Assembly: GCA_002694065.1 (NCBI GenBank)
Contig: NZKZ01000101.1
Coordinates: forward strand, 20,351 to 26,549
DNA length: 6,199 bases
From: Acidiferrobacter sp.
GTDB taxonomy: Bacteria > Pseudomonadota > Gammaproteobacteria > Arenicellales > UBA868
Direction of reading: 5' to 3'
Below, piece by piece: positions 1 through 6,199 of the stretch. The notes under the pieces are model-generated. The model was not told the DNA's origin, ran no database searches, and was given only the letters and a program-made list of their open reading frames with translations. A program made the translations under genes and the position numbers. Every line of letters starts with the position of its first letter. Within the stretch, counting starts at the first letter, position 1.

Positions 1-897
1 ATTGAGTTCAACTCAGCGCTATTTACCAATCTGAGCCGGGATCATCTTGATTACCACCAGACGATGGAACGTTACGCCGAGACCAAGCTGTTGTTGTTCC
101 GTCGGACAGAGTTGGAGAGCGTCATCATCAATGTGGCTGATGCGGTAGGGTGTGCGTTCGCCAGCCAGGAATTCTCAGCAAAGCTGTGGACGTATGGTCA
201 GGATGACAGCGCTGACGTCTTTCCGGTCAAAATCGATGTGGAGTCTGGCGGCATCACGTTGTGCCTGCACAGTCCCATCGGAGAAATGTCGTTTACCTCT
301 GAACTCAGGGGGCACTTTAACGTCGCCAATTTAAGCGCTGTGGCGACGACGCTTATGGCGCACGGCTACAGTGCTTCCCGCATCAGCGAGGTCATGGGCC
401 AATTACAGCCTGCGCCGGGGCGTATGCTGTTCTGTCGAGGGTCCGGTGCGGGCCGACCGACGGTCGTGGTCGATTATGCGCACACCCCTGAGGCCCTCTC
501 GACGCTGCTGAAGTCCCTTCGGACCTACACCGACGGGGAGTTGTGGTGCGTATTCGGTTGCGGCGGTGAGCGTGACCGCGGCAAGCGTGCCGAGATGGGA
601 CGTGCGGCCGCCGTCGGTGCAGACCGCGTTGTGTTAACGAACGATAACCCCAGAGGTGAGGATCCTGATGAGATTCTCTCGGATATCGCCGATGGACTGA
701 GTGTCCCGGCGCAGGCGCACATCCCCCAGCGTGATCTGGCGATTGCCTATGCCTTGGAGCAGGCAGCCTCTCGTGATCTGGTAGTGATTGCCGGAAAAGG
801 CCATGAAACGAGCCAGATCGTCGGCGATCAGGTTTTGCCATTCAATGATCAGGCGGTAGCCGAGGAGATACTGAGGACCATGCCATGTTCCGCTTAA
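1..897 (+). CDS. murE: MurE, UDP-MurNAc-tripeptide synthetase (meso-DAP adding), 3' part
   Basis: Cytoplasmic ATP-dependent Mur ligase that adds meso-diaminopimelate to UDP-MurNAc-L-Ala-D-Glu. The reading frame is open from base 1 and ends at TAA 895-897, giving 298 residues; E. coli MurE has about 495, so about 195 N-terminal residues, including the Walker A loop, lie upstream. The first Met (base 64) is internal, because the codons before it encode the conserved family motif FTNLSRDHLDYH (partial residues 8-19). Other landmarks in the partial numbering: Lys29, the position of the carbamylated lysine; GHFNVANL (104-111); PGRM (139-142); DYAHTPEAL (158-166), opening the C-terminal domain; GCGGERDRGKR (186-196); DNPR (215-218); GKGHE (265-269). 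DNPR is the known meso-DAP recognition motif, whereas lysine-adding enzymes have a different residue in place of Arg. The 3' end overlaps murF by 13 nt. The identification is secure. Confidence 0.97.
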   Translation: MEFNSALFTNLSRDHLDYHQTMERYAETKLLLFRRTELESVIINVADAVGCAFASQEFSAKLWTYGQDDSADVFPVKIDVESGGITLCLHSPIGEMSFTSELRGHFNVANLSAVATTLMAHGYSASRISEVMGQLQPAPGRMLFCRGSGAGRPTVVVDYAHTPEALSTLLKSLRTYTDGELWCVFGCGGERDRGKRAEMGRAAAVGADRVVLTNDNPRGEDPDEILSDIADGLSVPAQAHIPQRDLAIAYALEQAASRDLVVIAGKGHETSQIVGDQVLPFNDQAVAEEILRTMPCSA

Positions 898-2243
898 ACG
901 ATGTTGCCAAGGTGCTTGGGGGGACGTTAACGGGGGGTGATGCTGAGATTACTTCAGTATCAACTGATACCCGCACATTGCAGCCGGGCGCTCTTTTTGT
1001 CGCCTTGGATGGCGAGCGTTTTCAGGGCTCTGATTTTCTTGCTGATGCAGAGCGCTCGGGTGCTGCTGCAGTACTGACCCGTCACCCAGGCTCAAATACG
1101 TTGCCGGGCCTGGTCGTGGAGGACACTACCGCAGCGCTGGGGCAGCTCGCAGCACACTGGCGCGGGCGTTTTGATATTCCCGTGATCGGCGTGACCGGCA
1201 GTAACGGCAAAACCACGGTCAAGGAAATGATTGGCGCCATTTTTGCTGAGTCTGGTGCGGTCCACATCAGTCCCGGCAATTTCAATAATCATATCGGCGT
1301 ACCTTTGGCTCTGCTCGGCCTGCGCGAACATCATCGGTTCGCAGTTATTGAGATGGGGATGAATCACCCCGGCGAAATAGATTACCTGTCGCGACTGGTG
1401 AGTCCGACCACCGCGCTCATCACCAATGCCGCGTTGGCACATCTTGAAGGTCTGGGCAGTCTTGCAGGTGTCGTTAGAGCGAAAGCGGAGATTTTTCATG
1501 GTCTGCGTGCAGGGGGTACTGCCGTGATCAATGCCGACGACCGATTTGTGGCTTATTGGGCTGCCAGGGTGAAGGAATTCCAGACCATCACGTTCGGACT
1601 AAAGAGCCGTGCCCGAGTCAGCGGCGAAGTGACAGGAGATAGCGAGGGCCAGACAGTCGAGGTCCGTTTGCCTGATGATGAATTTGAGGTCCGGTTGAAT
1701 CTTTTAGGCCGACACAATGCATCAAACGCGTTGGCGGCCGCGAGTGTCGGTTGGGCCTGCGGCCTCAGCTCCGATGAGATTCGGGCCGGACTGCAGCGGG
1801 TTGAGGCCCAGCCCGGCCGATTGCAGGTTCGTGCCGGGGCCCGTGGCTCAACCCTGATTGATGACACCTACAATGCCAATCCGACCTCGCTCAAGGCAGC
1901 GATTCGGGCACTGGCTGCCCGTGAAGGCCGCAAGACACTCATTCTTGGTGACATGGCCGAATTGGGAACCCGTGCCGAAGAGTTTCATGCCGAAGCAGGG
2001 CGGGAAGCCCGTCGATCCGGTATTGATCTGCTATTTACGTGCGGACCCCTCGCGAGACTGGCCGGCGAGGCATTTGGGCAAGACGCCCGGTGCTTTGATT
2101 CCCCGGAGGACCTGATCAAGGCCGCGCGCCCAGTGCTCAGCCCAGGTTTGACCGTCTTGATCAAGGGATCCCGCAGTGCCCGGATGGAACAGGTAGCGGA
2201 TGCGCTGGTATGCGTAGCCGAGGACGGAGCCATCGCGTGCTGA
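885..2243 (+). CDS. murF: MurF, UDP-MurNAc-tripeptide:D-Ala-D-Ala ligase
   Basis: Cytoplasmic Mur ligase that adds the dipeptide D-Ala-D-Ala to UDP-MurNAc-tripeptide, completing the pentapeptide precursor. It is 452 residues long, the same length as E. coli MurF. The N-terminal substrate domain (about 1-95) contains the motif STDTR (26-30). The central ATPase domain has the Walker A loop GVTGSNGKTT (102-111), IEMGMN (155-160), AHLEGLGS (185-192), the RAKAEIF stretch carrying the conserved lysine (198-204), NADD (216-219) and GRHNASNALAA (275-285). The C-terminal domain has DDTYNANPTS (326-335), LGDMAELG (354-361) and KGSRSARME (427-435). The ATG at 885 is preceded by GAGGA at 873-877 with a 7-nt spacer and lies inside the end of murE, so translation is probably coupled. 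All expected ligase motifs are present and nothing looks broken. Confidence 0.98.
   Translation: MFRLNDVAKVLGGTLTGGDAEITSVSTDTRTLQPGALFVALDGERFQGSDFLADAERSGAAAVLTRHPGSNTLPGLVVEDTTAALGQLAAHWRGRFDIPVIGVTGSNGKTTVKEMIGAIFAESGAVHISPGNFNNHIGVPLALLGLREHHRFAVIEMGMNHPGEIDYLSRLVSPTTALITNAALAHLEGLGSLAGVVRAKAEIFHGLRAGGTAVINADDRFVAYWAARVKEFQTITFGLKSRARVSGEVTGDSEGQTVEVRLPDDEFEVRLNLLGRHNASNALAAASVGWACGLSSDEIRAGLQRVEAQPGRLQVRAGARGSTLIDDTYNANPTSLKAAIRALAAREGRKTLILGDMAELGTRAEEFHAEAGREARRSGIDLLFTCGPLARLAGEAFGQDARCFDSPEDLIKAARPVLSPGLTVLIKGSRSARMEQVADALVCVAEDGAIAC
2226..2229 (+). promoter_or_regulatory. Shine-Dalgarno GGAG that decides the mraY start
   Basis: GGAG lies 7 nt before a GTG at 2237, which is normal spacing. 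It is 16 nt before the ATG at 2246, which is too far for good initiation, and downstream of the ATG at 2210. It therefore favours GTG 2237 as the mraY start. The site lies inside the murF coding sequence. Confidence 0.6.
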
Positions 2244-3319
2244 AAATGCTCTTTGAACAGCTGGCGCTCGAGTACAGCGTGTTCAACGTTTTTCGTTACC
2301 TGTCGTTTCGTGCCATCTGTGCCGTGTTGACGGCGTTGCTGTTCAGCTTTCTTGTCGGACCTGCATTGATTCGACGCCTTGAGCAGATTGGCGCAGGGCA
2401 GCCTATCCGCGATGACGGCCCAAGTTCGCACCTGGAGAAAAGGGATACGCCAACAATGGGCGGCGTACTTATTCTGGCGGCCGTTGTGCTTTCCACATTG
2501 CTCTGGGCAGACCTTGAGAACCGCTTTATCTGGATTACGCTGCTGACCTCCTTGGCATTTGGACTGATTGGCGGGCTGGACGACTACCAGAAAATTCTTC
2601 GCAAAAACTCTCGGGGTATGGGATCAGGGCAGAAGTTTCTTTGGCAGAGTGTTGCGGCCTTCGCTGCGGCGTTGGCGCTCTACCTGACAGCCCAATCCCC
2701 GGTTGAGACGTCGTTGATCGTCCCGCTGTTTAAAGATGTCGCGGTCGAGCTGGGCGTTGGCTTCATTCTTCTCACCTGGTTTGTTATTGCCGGCAGCAGC
2801 AATGCCGTAAACCTGACCGATGGCCTGGACGGTTTGGCAATTTTGCCAAGCGTCTTAGTGGCCGGTGGGCTAGGTGTTTTCGCCTATCTCACCGGCCACG
2901 CTCTTTTTTCCGGGTACCTCGGCATTCCTTTTATTGCCGGCGCCGGTGAGGTGTTGGTTCTTTGTGCTGCGCTGGTTGGGGCGGGATTGGGGTTTTTGTG
3001 GTTTAACACCTATCCGGCTCAGATCTTCATGGGTGATATCGGCGCGCTTTCTCTGGGAGCTGCGTTAGGCACGATTGCAGTGGTGGTCCGTCAGGAAATC
3101 GTACTCGCCATTATGGGAGGTCTTTTCGTTATCGAGACCGTCTCAGTCATGCTGCAGGTCGCCTCGTTCCGTCTTATCGGGCGACGGATCTTCCGCATGG
3201 CGCCTTTGCATCATCACTTTGAGCAGAAAGGTTGGCGCGAGCCTCAAGTGACGGTGCGGTTTTGGATTATCAGCCTGATCCTGGTGTTGATCGGTTTGGC
3301 AACGCTCAAGGTCAGGTAA
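2237..3319 (+). CDS. mraY: MraY, phospho-MurNAc-pentapeptide transferase
   Basis: Integral membrane enzyme that transfers phospho-MurNAc-pentapeptide from UDP to undecaprenyl phosphate at the cytoplasmic face, making lipid I. From the GTG at 2237 the protein is 360 residues, the same length as E. coli MraY, and the first 19 residues align without gaps (MLKMLFEQLA versus MLVWLAEHLV, both reaching FNVF at 16-19). Visible motifs: RDDGPSSHLEKRDTPTMGG (58-76); the catalytic or Mg-binding DD pair at 115-116 in DDYQK; NLTDGLDGL (192-200); FNTYPAQIFMGD with Asp267 (256-267); and the histidine motif HHH (325-327). Hydrophobic segments fit the family's ten-helix topology. The C-terminus LIGLATLKVR matches E. 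coli. Alternative starts are ATG 2246 (357 aa) and ATG 2210 (369 aa, adding a basic tail with no family support). The GTG gives a 7-nt overlap with murF. Function is certain; the start is well supported but inferred. Confidence 0.96.
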   Translation: MLKMLFEQLALEYSVFNVFRYLSFRAICAVLTALLFSFLVGPALIRRLEQIGAGQPIRDDGPSSHLEKRDTPTMGGVLILAAVVLSTLLWADLENRFIWITLLTSLAFGLIGGLDDYQKILRKNSRGMGSGQKFLWQSVAAFAAALALYLTAQSPVETSLIVPLFKDVAVELGVGFILLTWFVIAGSSNAVNLTDGLDGLAILPSVLVAGGLGVFAYLTGHALFSGYLGIPFIAGAGEVLVLCAALVGAGLGFLWFNTYPAQIFMGDIGALSLGAALGTIAVVVRQEIVLAIMGGLFVIETVSVMLQVASFRLIGRRIFRMAPLHHHFEQKGWREPQVTVRFWIISLILVLIGLATLKVR

Positions 3320-3326
3320 AGCATTA

Positions 3327-4700
3327 ATGGGCAACGCTTTGGCAACTACCCTGCACCCAGCGCCATGGCATCGGGCAACAGTCTTCGGACTGGGCGCATC
3401 CGGTTTTTCGGCGGTGAAGTATCTCGCTGCGCTGGGAGTCGAGGTCGAGGTTCAGGACAGTCGCGACGTGGCGCCTTTTTACTCGGAGCTGACCCGGCAG
3501 TTTCCCCAGGTTCCGGTCCAGTTGGGGCAATTCACGACCCCCAATCTGGGTCGTGGTGATCTTGCGGTCGTCAGTCCGGGCATTTCCCTGTCGGAGCCGG
3601 TGATTGAGAAGATTCGTCAACAGCAGGTTGAAATTGTGGGGGATATCGAGCTCTTCGTGCGCGCCTGTCCGGCACCGATGTTGGCGATTACCGGTTCAAA
3701 CGGAAAAACCACAGTAACCACCCTGGTGGGCCAGATGTTGGCAGCGCAGGGGGTGAATGCTCCGGTGGCGGGCAATATCGGGATGCCGGCATTGGATCTT
3801 TTGGAAGGCGCAATACCGGACGTCGTGGTCCTGGAACTATCCAGTTTCCAGCTGGAAGCCACCGATTCGCTTAAAGCCAAGGCGGCTGCCATCCTGAATT
3901 TGTCGCCTGATCATATGGATCGCTATGCGACCGTCGCGCAATACCTCCATGCCAAGCAGCGGATTCTGAACGGCGCCATTACGGGGATTGTCAGCCGCGA
4001 CGATCCCACTCTGCAGGCAATGGAGGTTTCCGGTGCTGCTGAGATCATCTCCTTCGGCCTGGATGCGCCCTTGCGTGCAGTGGACTACGGCATCGCGGCT
4101 GATCCTCATGGTGACGACTGGATCGTTCGGGGAGATGTCAGGATCCTCCCCGTCGCGTCGTTGTCCATGACCGGGCGACACAACGTGATGAACGCACTTG
4201 CTGCGCTCGCGCTGATTGAGTCCGCCGGTTACCCGGCCAACCCGGCGGCGCTGGCCGCCCTGTCTGCGTTTCGTGGATTACCGCATCGATGTGAGTTGGT
4301 ACTGGAGCGCGAGGGCGTCCTTTGGATCAATGACTCTAAAGGCACGAATCCGGGTGCAGCCGAAGCGGCGCTGGTCGGTCTGGATCGACCCGTCGTCCTG
4401 ATCGCGGGAGGTCAGTCGAAGGATGCCGACTTCAGCACCTTGGCCCAGGCAATACAGCGATATGCGAGACAGGTCCTTTTGATTGGCGAAGATCGCGTGG
4501 CCCTCGCGGAGGCGATTGGTGATCGGGTTCCCGTCACGCTTGCTGATGACCTCCCCCAGGCTGTGAGACTGGCAGCGCGCTGGGCCCAGTCAGGCGACGC
4601 GGTCTTGTTCTCACCTGCATGCGCGAGTTTCGACATGTTCAGGGATTTTGCTCACCGGGGTGAAGTGTTCTCCGACTTGGTTCGGGAGATGATCAGATGA
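3327..4700 (+). CDS. murD: MurD, UDP-MurNAc-L-alanine:D-glutamate ligase
   Basis: Cytoplasmic Mur ligase that adds D-glutamate to UDP-MurNAc-L-Ala, an earlier step than those of the upstream murE and murF products. It has 457 residues, slightly longer than E. coli MurD (438). The N-terminal Rossmann-like UDP-binding domain starts with GLGASGFSAVKYL (21-33). The ATPase domain has ITGSNGKTT (121-129), ELSSFQLE (170-177), NLSPDHMDRY (191-200), Lys210 at the expected carbamylated position and GRHNVMNALAA (283-293). The C-terminal domain has NDSKGTNPGAAEAAL (335-349), GGQSKDADFS (361-370) and LFSPACASFDMF (427-438), then RG at 444-445. ATG 3327 is the only Met before the first motif. A modest AGGT at 3314-3317, overlapping the mraY stop codon, has a 9-nt spacer. 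There is a 7-nt gap after mraY, and the stop overlaps the ftsW start. No key motif is missing. Confidence 0.97.
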   Translation: MGNALATTLHPAPWHRATVFGLGASGFSAVKYLAALGVEVEVQDSRDVAPFYSELTRQFPQVPVQLGQFTTPNLGRGDLAVVSPGISLSEPVIEKIRQQQVEIVGDIELFVRACPAPMLAITGSNGKTTVTTLVGQMLAAQGVNAPVAGNIGMPALDLLEGAIPDVVVLELSSFQLEATDSLKAKAAAILNLSPDHMDRYATVAQYLHAKQRILNGAITGIVSRDDPTLQAMEVSGAAEIISFGLDAPLRAVDYGIAADPHGDDWIVRGDVRILPVASLSMTGRHNVMNALAALALIESAGYPANPAALAALSAFRGLPHRCELVLEREGVLWINDSKGTNPGAAEAALVGLDRPVVLIAGGQSKDADFSTLAQAIQRYARQVLLIGEDRVALAEAIGDRVPVTLADDLPQAVRLAARWAQSGDAVLFSPACASFDMFRDFAHRGEVFSDLVREMIR

Positions 4701-5848
4701 GCGTGATCGGAATTCCCTGGCAGATACCCCGCCGATTGGCGAGTGCGGATCCGCTGTTGTTGGTGCCGGTGGCGGTATTGCTGGCCCTCAGTATTGTGAT
4801 GGTCTTCTCGGCCGCGATCGGGACCCATGGGGGTATCGGTGGTGGGGTGGCAGTTCTGGCCAAGCACCTCGTCGGTATTGTCCTGGGGCTTTCATTGGGT
4901 GTCGCCGCAGCATGCGTCCCCCTTGACCTGTGGCAGCGAGCCTCCCGGTGGCTGCTGGGCCTGGGAGCCGCATTGCTTGCCCTCATTCTGATTCCAGGTA
5001 TTGGACACGAGGTCAATGGCAGTACGCGATGGTTGGATCTGGGTTTGTTTAATTTCCAGCCTTCAGAGTTGATCAAGGTGCTGATAGTCCTTTTTCTTGC
5101 CGATCACTTTGTGCGTCACGCATCGGCGATGGATTCATTCCAGAACTGCATCCTGATCCCGGCCGCGGTGATTGGGTCGATCGGGGTGTTGCTGCTGCTT
5201 GAGCCCGACCTCGGATGTACCGCCGTGATCATGATGGTGACGCTGGGCATGATGTTCCTCGCCGGAACACCCCTTCGGTACATTTTCGGTGCGATTGCCG
5301 TGGCGGTTTGCGCGGTCGCGGTCCTGATCATGACGGCCGAATACCGCCTGGATCGGGTATCCAGTTTTATGGATCCCTGGGCCGATCCCTATGGATCAGG
5401 TTTTCAGCTGGTTCAGGCTCTGATTGCGTTGGGCAGCGGTGAATGGTTCGGCGTCGGTTTGGGCGCGAGTGTGCAGAAACTCTTTTATCTGCCCCATGCC
5501 AGCAATGACTTCCTGATTGCGGTAGTGGGAGAGGAGCTCGGACTGGTCGGTGTCGCGGCGCTCTTATGCCTTTATGGTTTGGTGCTCTGGAGGGTCTTCA
5601 ATCTCGCGTCAAGGGCAGCTGCCGCCAAAGCTTATTTCGGGGCCCGGCTTGCGCAGGGGATCGGTCTGCTGTTGATCGTGCAAGTGATGTTTCATTTCGC
5701 GGTCAATCTCGGCCTGGTGCCGACCAAGGGTCTGAACCTGCCATTGATGAGTTATGGGGGCAGCAGCATGCTGATCAACGGTCTGGCGTTCGGTCTGTTG
5801 ATATCCATAGAGCACAGCCTGTCGAAAGGCCGCGTGGGGGCGCGTTGA
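4697..5848 (+). CDS. ftsW: FtsW, SEDS-family septal peptidoglycan glycosyltransferase
   Basis: Polytopic inner-membrane SEDS protein that polymerises lipid II into glycan strands at the division septum, working with its class B PBP partner FtsI (PBP3). It has 383 residues against 414 in E. coli; much of the difference is a shorter cytoplasmic N-terminus (about 18 residues before helix 1). About ten hydrophobic segments are visible, roughly at 19-40, 52-73, 84-101, 125-137, 151-169, 171-190, 196-213, 274-298, 319-341 and 352-370. Family motifs: NGSTRWLDLG (107-116) followed by FQPSELIK (120-127), EPDLG (169-173), DPWADPYGSGFQ (226-237), GEELG (278-282), and PTKGLNLPLMSYGGSS (342-357). Asp271 aligns with the catalytic Asp297 of E. 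coli FtsW, but the residues before it are atypical (PHASND). FtsW rather than RodA is inferred mainly from its position between murD and murG. ATG 4697 overlaps the murD stop (ATGA) with GGGAG at 4684-4688, 8 nt upstream. Confidence 0.95.
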   Translation: MSVIGIPWQIPRRLASADPLLLVPVAVLLALSIVMVFSAAIGTHGGIGGGVAVLAKHLVGIVLGLSLGVAAACVPLDLWQRASRWLLGLGAALLALILIPGIGHEVNGSTRWLDLGLFNFQPSELIKVLIVLFLADHFVRHASAMDSFQNCILIPAAVIGSIGVLLLLEPDLGCTAVIMMVTLGMMFLAGTPLRYIFGAIAVAVCAVAVLIMTAEYRLDRVSSFMDPWADPYGSGFQLVQALIALGSGEWFGVGLGASVQKLFYLPHASNDFLIAVVGEELGLVGVAALLCLYGLVLWRVFNLASRAAAAKAYFGARLAQGIGLLLIVQVMFHFAVNLGLVPTKGLNLPLMSYGGSSMLINGLAFGLLISIEHSLSKGRVGAR

Positions 5849-6199
5849 CTACGGTGATGATCATGGCAGGAGGCACGGGCGGGCACGTGTATCCCGCATT
5901 GAGTGTGGCTGAGCATCTTCGTGATCAGGGTATTGAGATAGTCTGGTTGGGCACGCGCAAAGGGCTTGAAGCCCGTGTGGTTCCTGCTGCGGGCTTTCAG
6001 GTGGAATGGCTTGAGATCAAGGGTCTTGTGGGCACCTCGTGGATACGAAAAGCGGTGATGCCCTGGATGCTGTTGAGAGCGGTTGCCCAGGCGCTCAGGA
6101 TCATCCGTCGCCGAATGCCGGATGCGGTGCTGGGGATGGGTGGCTTTGCAGCAGGCCCAGGAGGGCTTGCAGCCTGGTTGCTGCGCCGACCCCTTGTGA
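5845..6199 (+). CDS. murG: MurG, UDP-GlcNAc:lipid I GlcNAc transferase, 5' part
   Basis: Peripheral inner-membrane GT-B glycosyltransferase that adds GlcNAc to lipid I, producing lipid II for export and polymerisation. Only the first 118 codons are in the window, about one third of the usual 355 residues; the frame is still open at the right edge. The N-terminal acceptor-binding domain shows the glycine-rich loop AGGTGGH (8-14), YPALSVA (16-22), WLGTRKGLEA (34-43), and the second glycine-rich motif LGMGGFAAGPGG (96-107). The chosen start is TTG 5845, which overlaps the ftsW stop codon (TTGA) and puts seven residues (MTTVMIM) before the first motif. No stronger start exists upstream in frame. 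Alternatives are GTG 5854, ATG 5857 and ATG 5863. None has a good Shine-Dalgarno site; the G-run at 5836-5840 is only 4 nt from the TTG. The family call is secure, the start is uncertain. Confidence 0.93.
   Translation, partial: MTTVMIMAGGTGGHVYPALSVAEHLRDQGIEIVWLGTRKGLEARVVPAAGFQVEWLEIKGLVGTSWIRKAVMPWMLLRAVAQALRIIRRRMPDAVLGMGGFAAGPGGLAAWLLRRPLV

Noticed and set aside
64..66. ATG 64 as a true start of a short MurE.
   Set aside because: The frame is open to base 1 and the upstream codons encode the conserved FTNLSRDHLDYH motif, so this Met is internal and the gene is truncated only by the window edge.
392..841. A 149-codon open frame on the - strand opposite murE.
   Set aside because: It lies wholly antisense to conserved MurE C-terminal domain motifs. 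Its translation is rich in Arg, His and Pro, as expected of a shadow frame in GC-rich coding DNA, with no recognisable domain.
2210..2236. N-terminal extension of mraY from ATG 2210.
   Set aside because: These codons overlap the last part of murF in another frame, encode a basic stretch absent from MraY proteins, and lie upstream of the best-placed ribosome site.
1985..2431. A 148-codon - strand open frame spanning the murF/mraY junction.
   Set aside because: Antisense to the end of MurF and the start of MraY, both conserved. It resembles no family I know and is best explained as a shadow frame.
3661..3730. Similarity between the murF and murD nucleotide sequences at the ATP-binding loop (about 1190-1225 and 3688-3720), as a possible repeat.
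   Set aside because: Both encode the shared Mur ligase P-loop GSNGKTT; this is homology between paralogous ligases, not a DNA repeat element.
1..6199. A novel or mobile system hidden in the window.
   Set aside because: Virtually all bases are accounted for by six core cell-wall genes in their standard order. No tRNA, insertion sequence, inverted repeat pair, CRISPR array or foreign-looking gene was seen on either strand.

Overview
The window is a stretch of the division and cell wall (dcw) cluster, all on the + strand, in the classical order murE - murF - mraY - murD - ftsW - murG. Both ends cut genes: murE lacks roughly its first 195 residues and murG keeps only its first 118 codons.

The organism is very probably a Gram-negative proteobacterium, most likely a gammaproteobacterium. 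This rests on the gene order, the near-colinear match of MraY to the E. coli protein (360 residues from the start chosen here), the meso-diaminopimelate signature DNPR in MurE, and the moderately GC-rich coding sequence. I cannot place it to genus.

Layout: murE 3' part (1-897); murF (885-2243, 13-nt overlap with murE); mraY (2237-3319, GTG start, 7-nt overlap with murF); murD (3327-4700, 7-nt gap); ftsW (4697-5848, ATGA overlap with murD); murG 5' part (5845-6199, TTG start, TTGA overlap with ftsW). The largest intergenic gap is 7 nt. I see no room for internal terminators, RNA genes, mobile elements or CRISPR, so the block reads as one translationally coupled operon.

Function: MurD adds D-Glu, MurE adds meso-DAP and MurF adds D-Ala-D-Ala to the UDP-MurNAc peptide in the cytoplasm. 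MraY moves phospho-MurNAc-pentapeptide to undecaprenyl phosphate (lipid I), and MurG adds GlcNAc (lipid II). FtsW is the SEDS glycosyltransferase that polymerises lipid II at the septum. MurC, which adds L-Ala, would be expected just downstream of murG but is outside the window.

I found no previously undescribed system here. The points worth a second look are non-ATG starts that a simple ATG-only ORF call gets wrong (mraY, murG) and an unusual sequence around the catalytic aspartate of FtsW.
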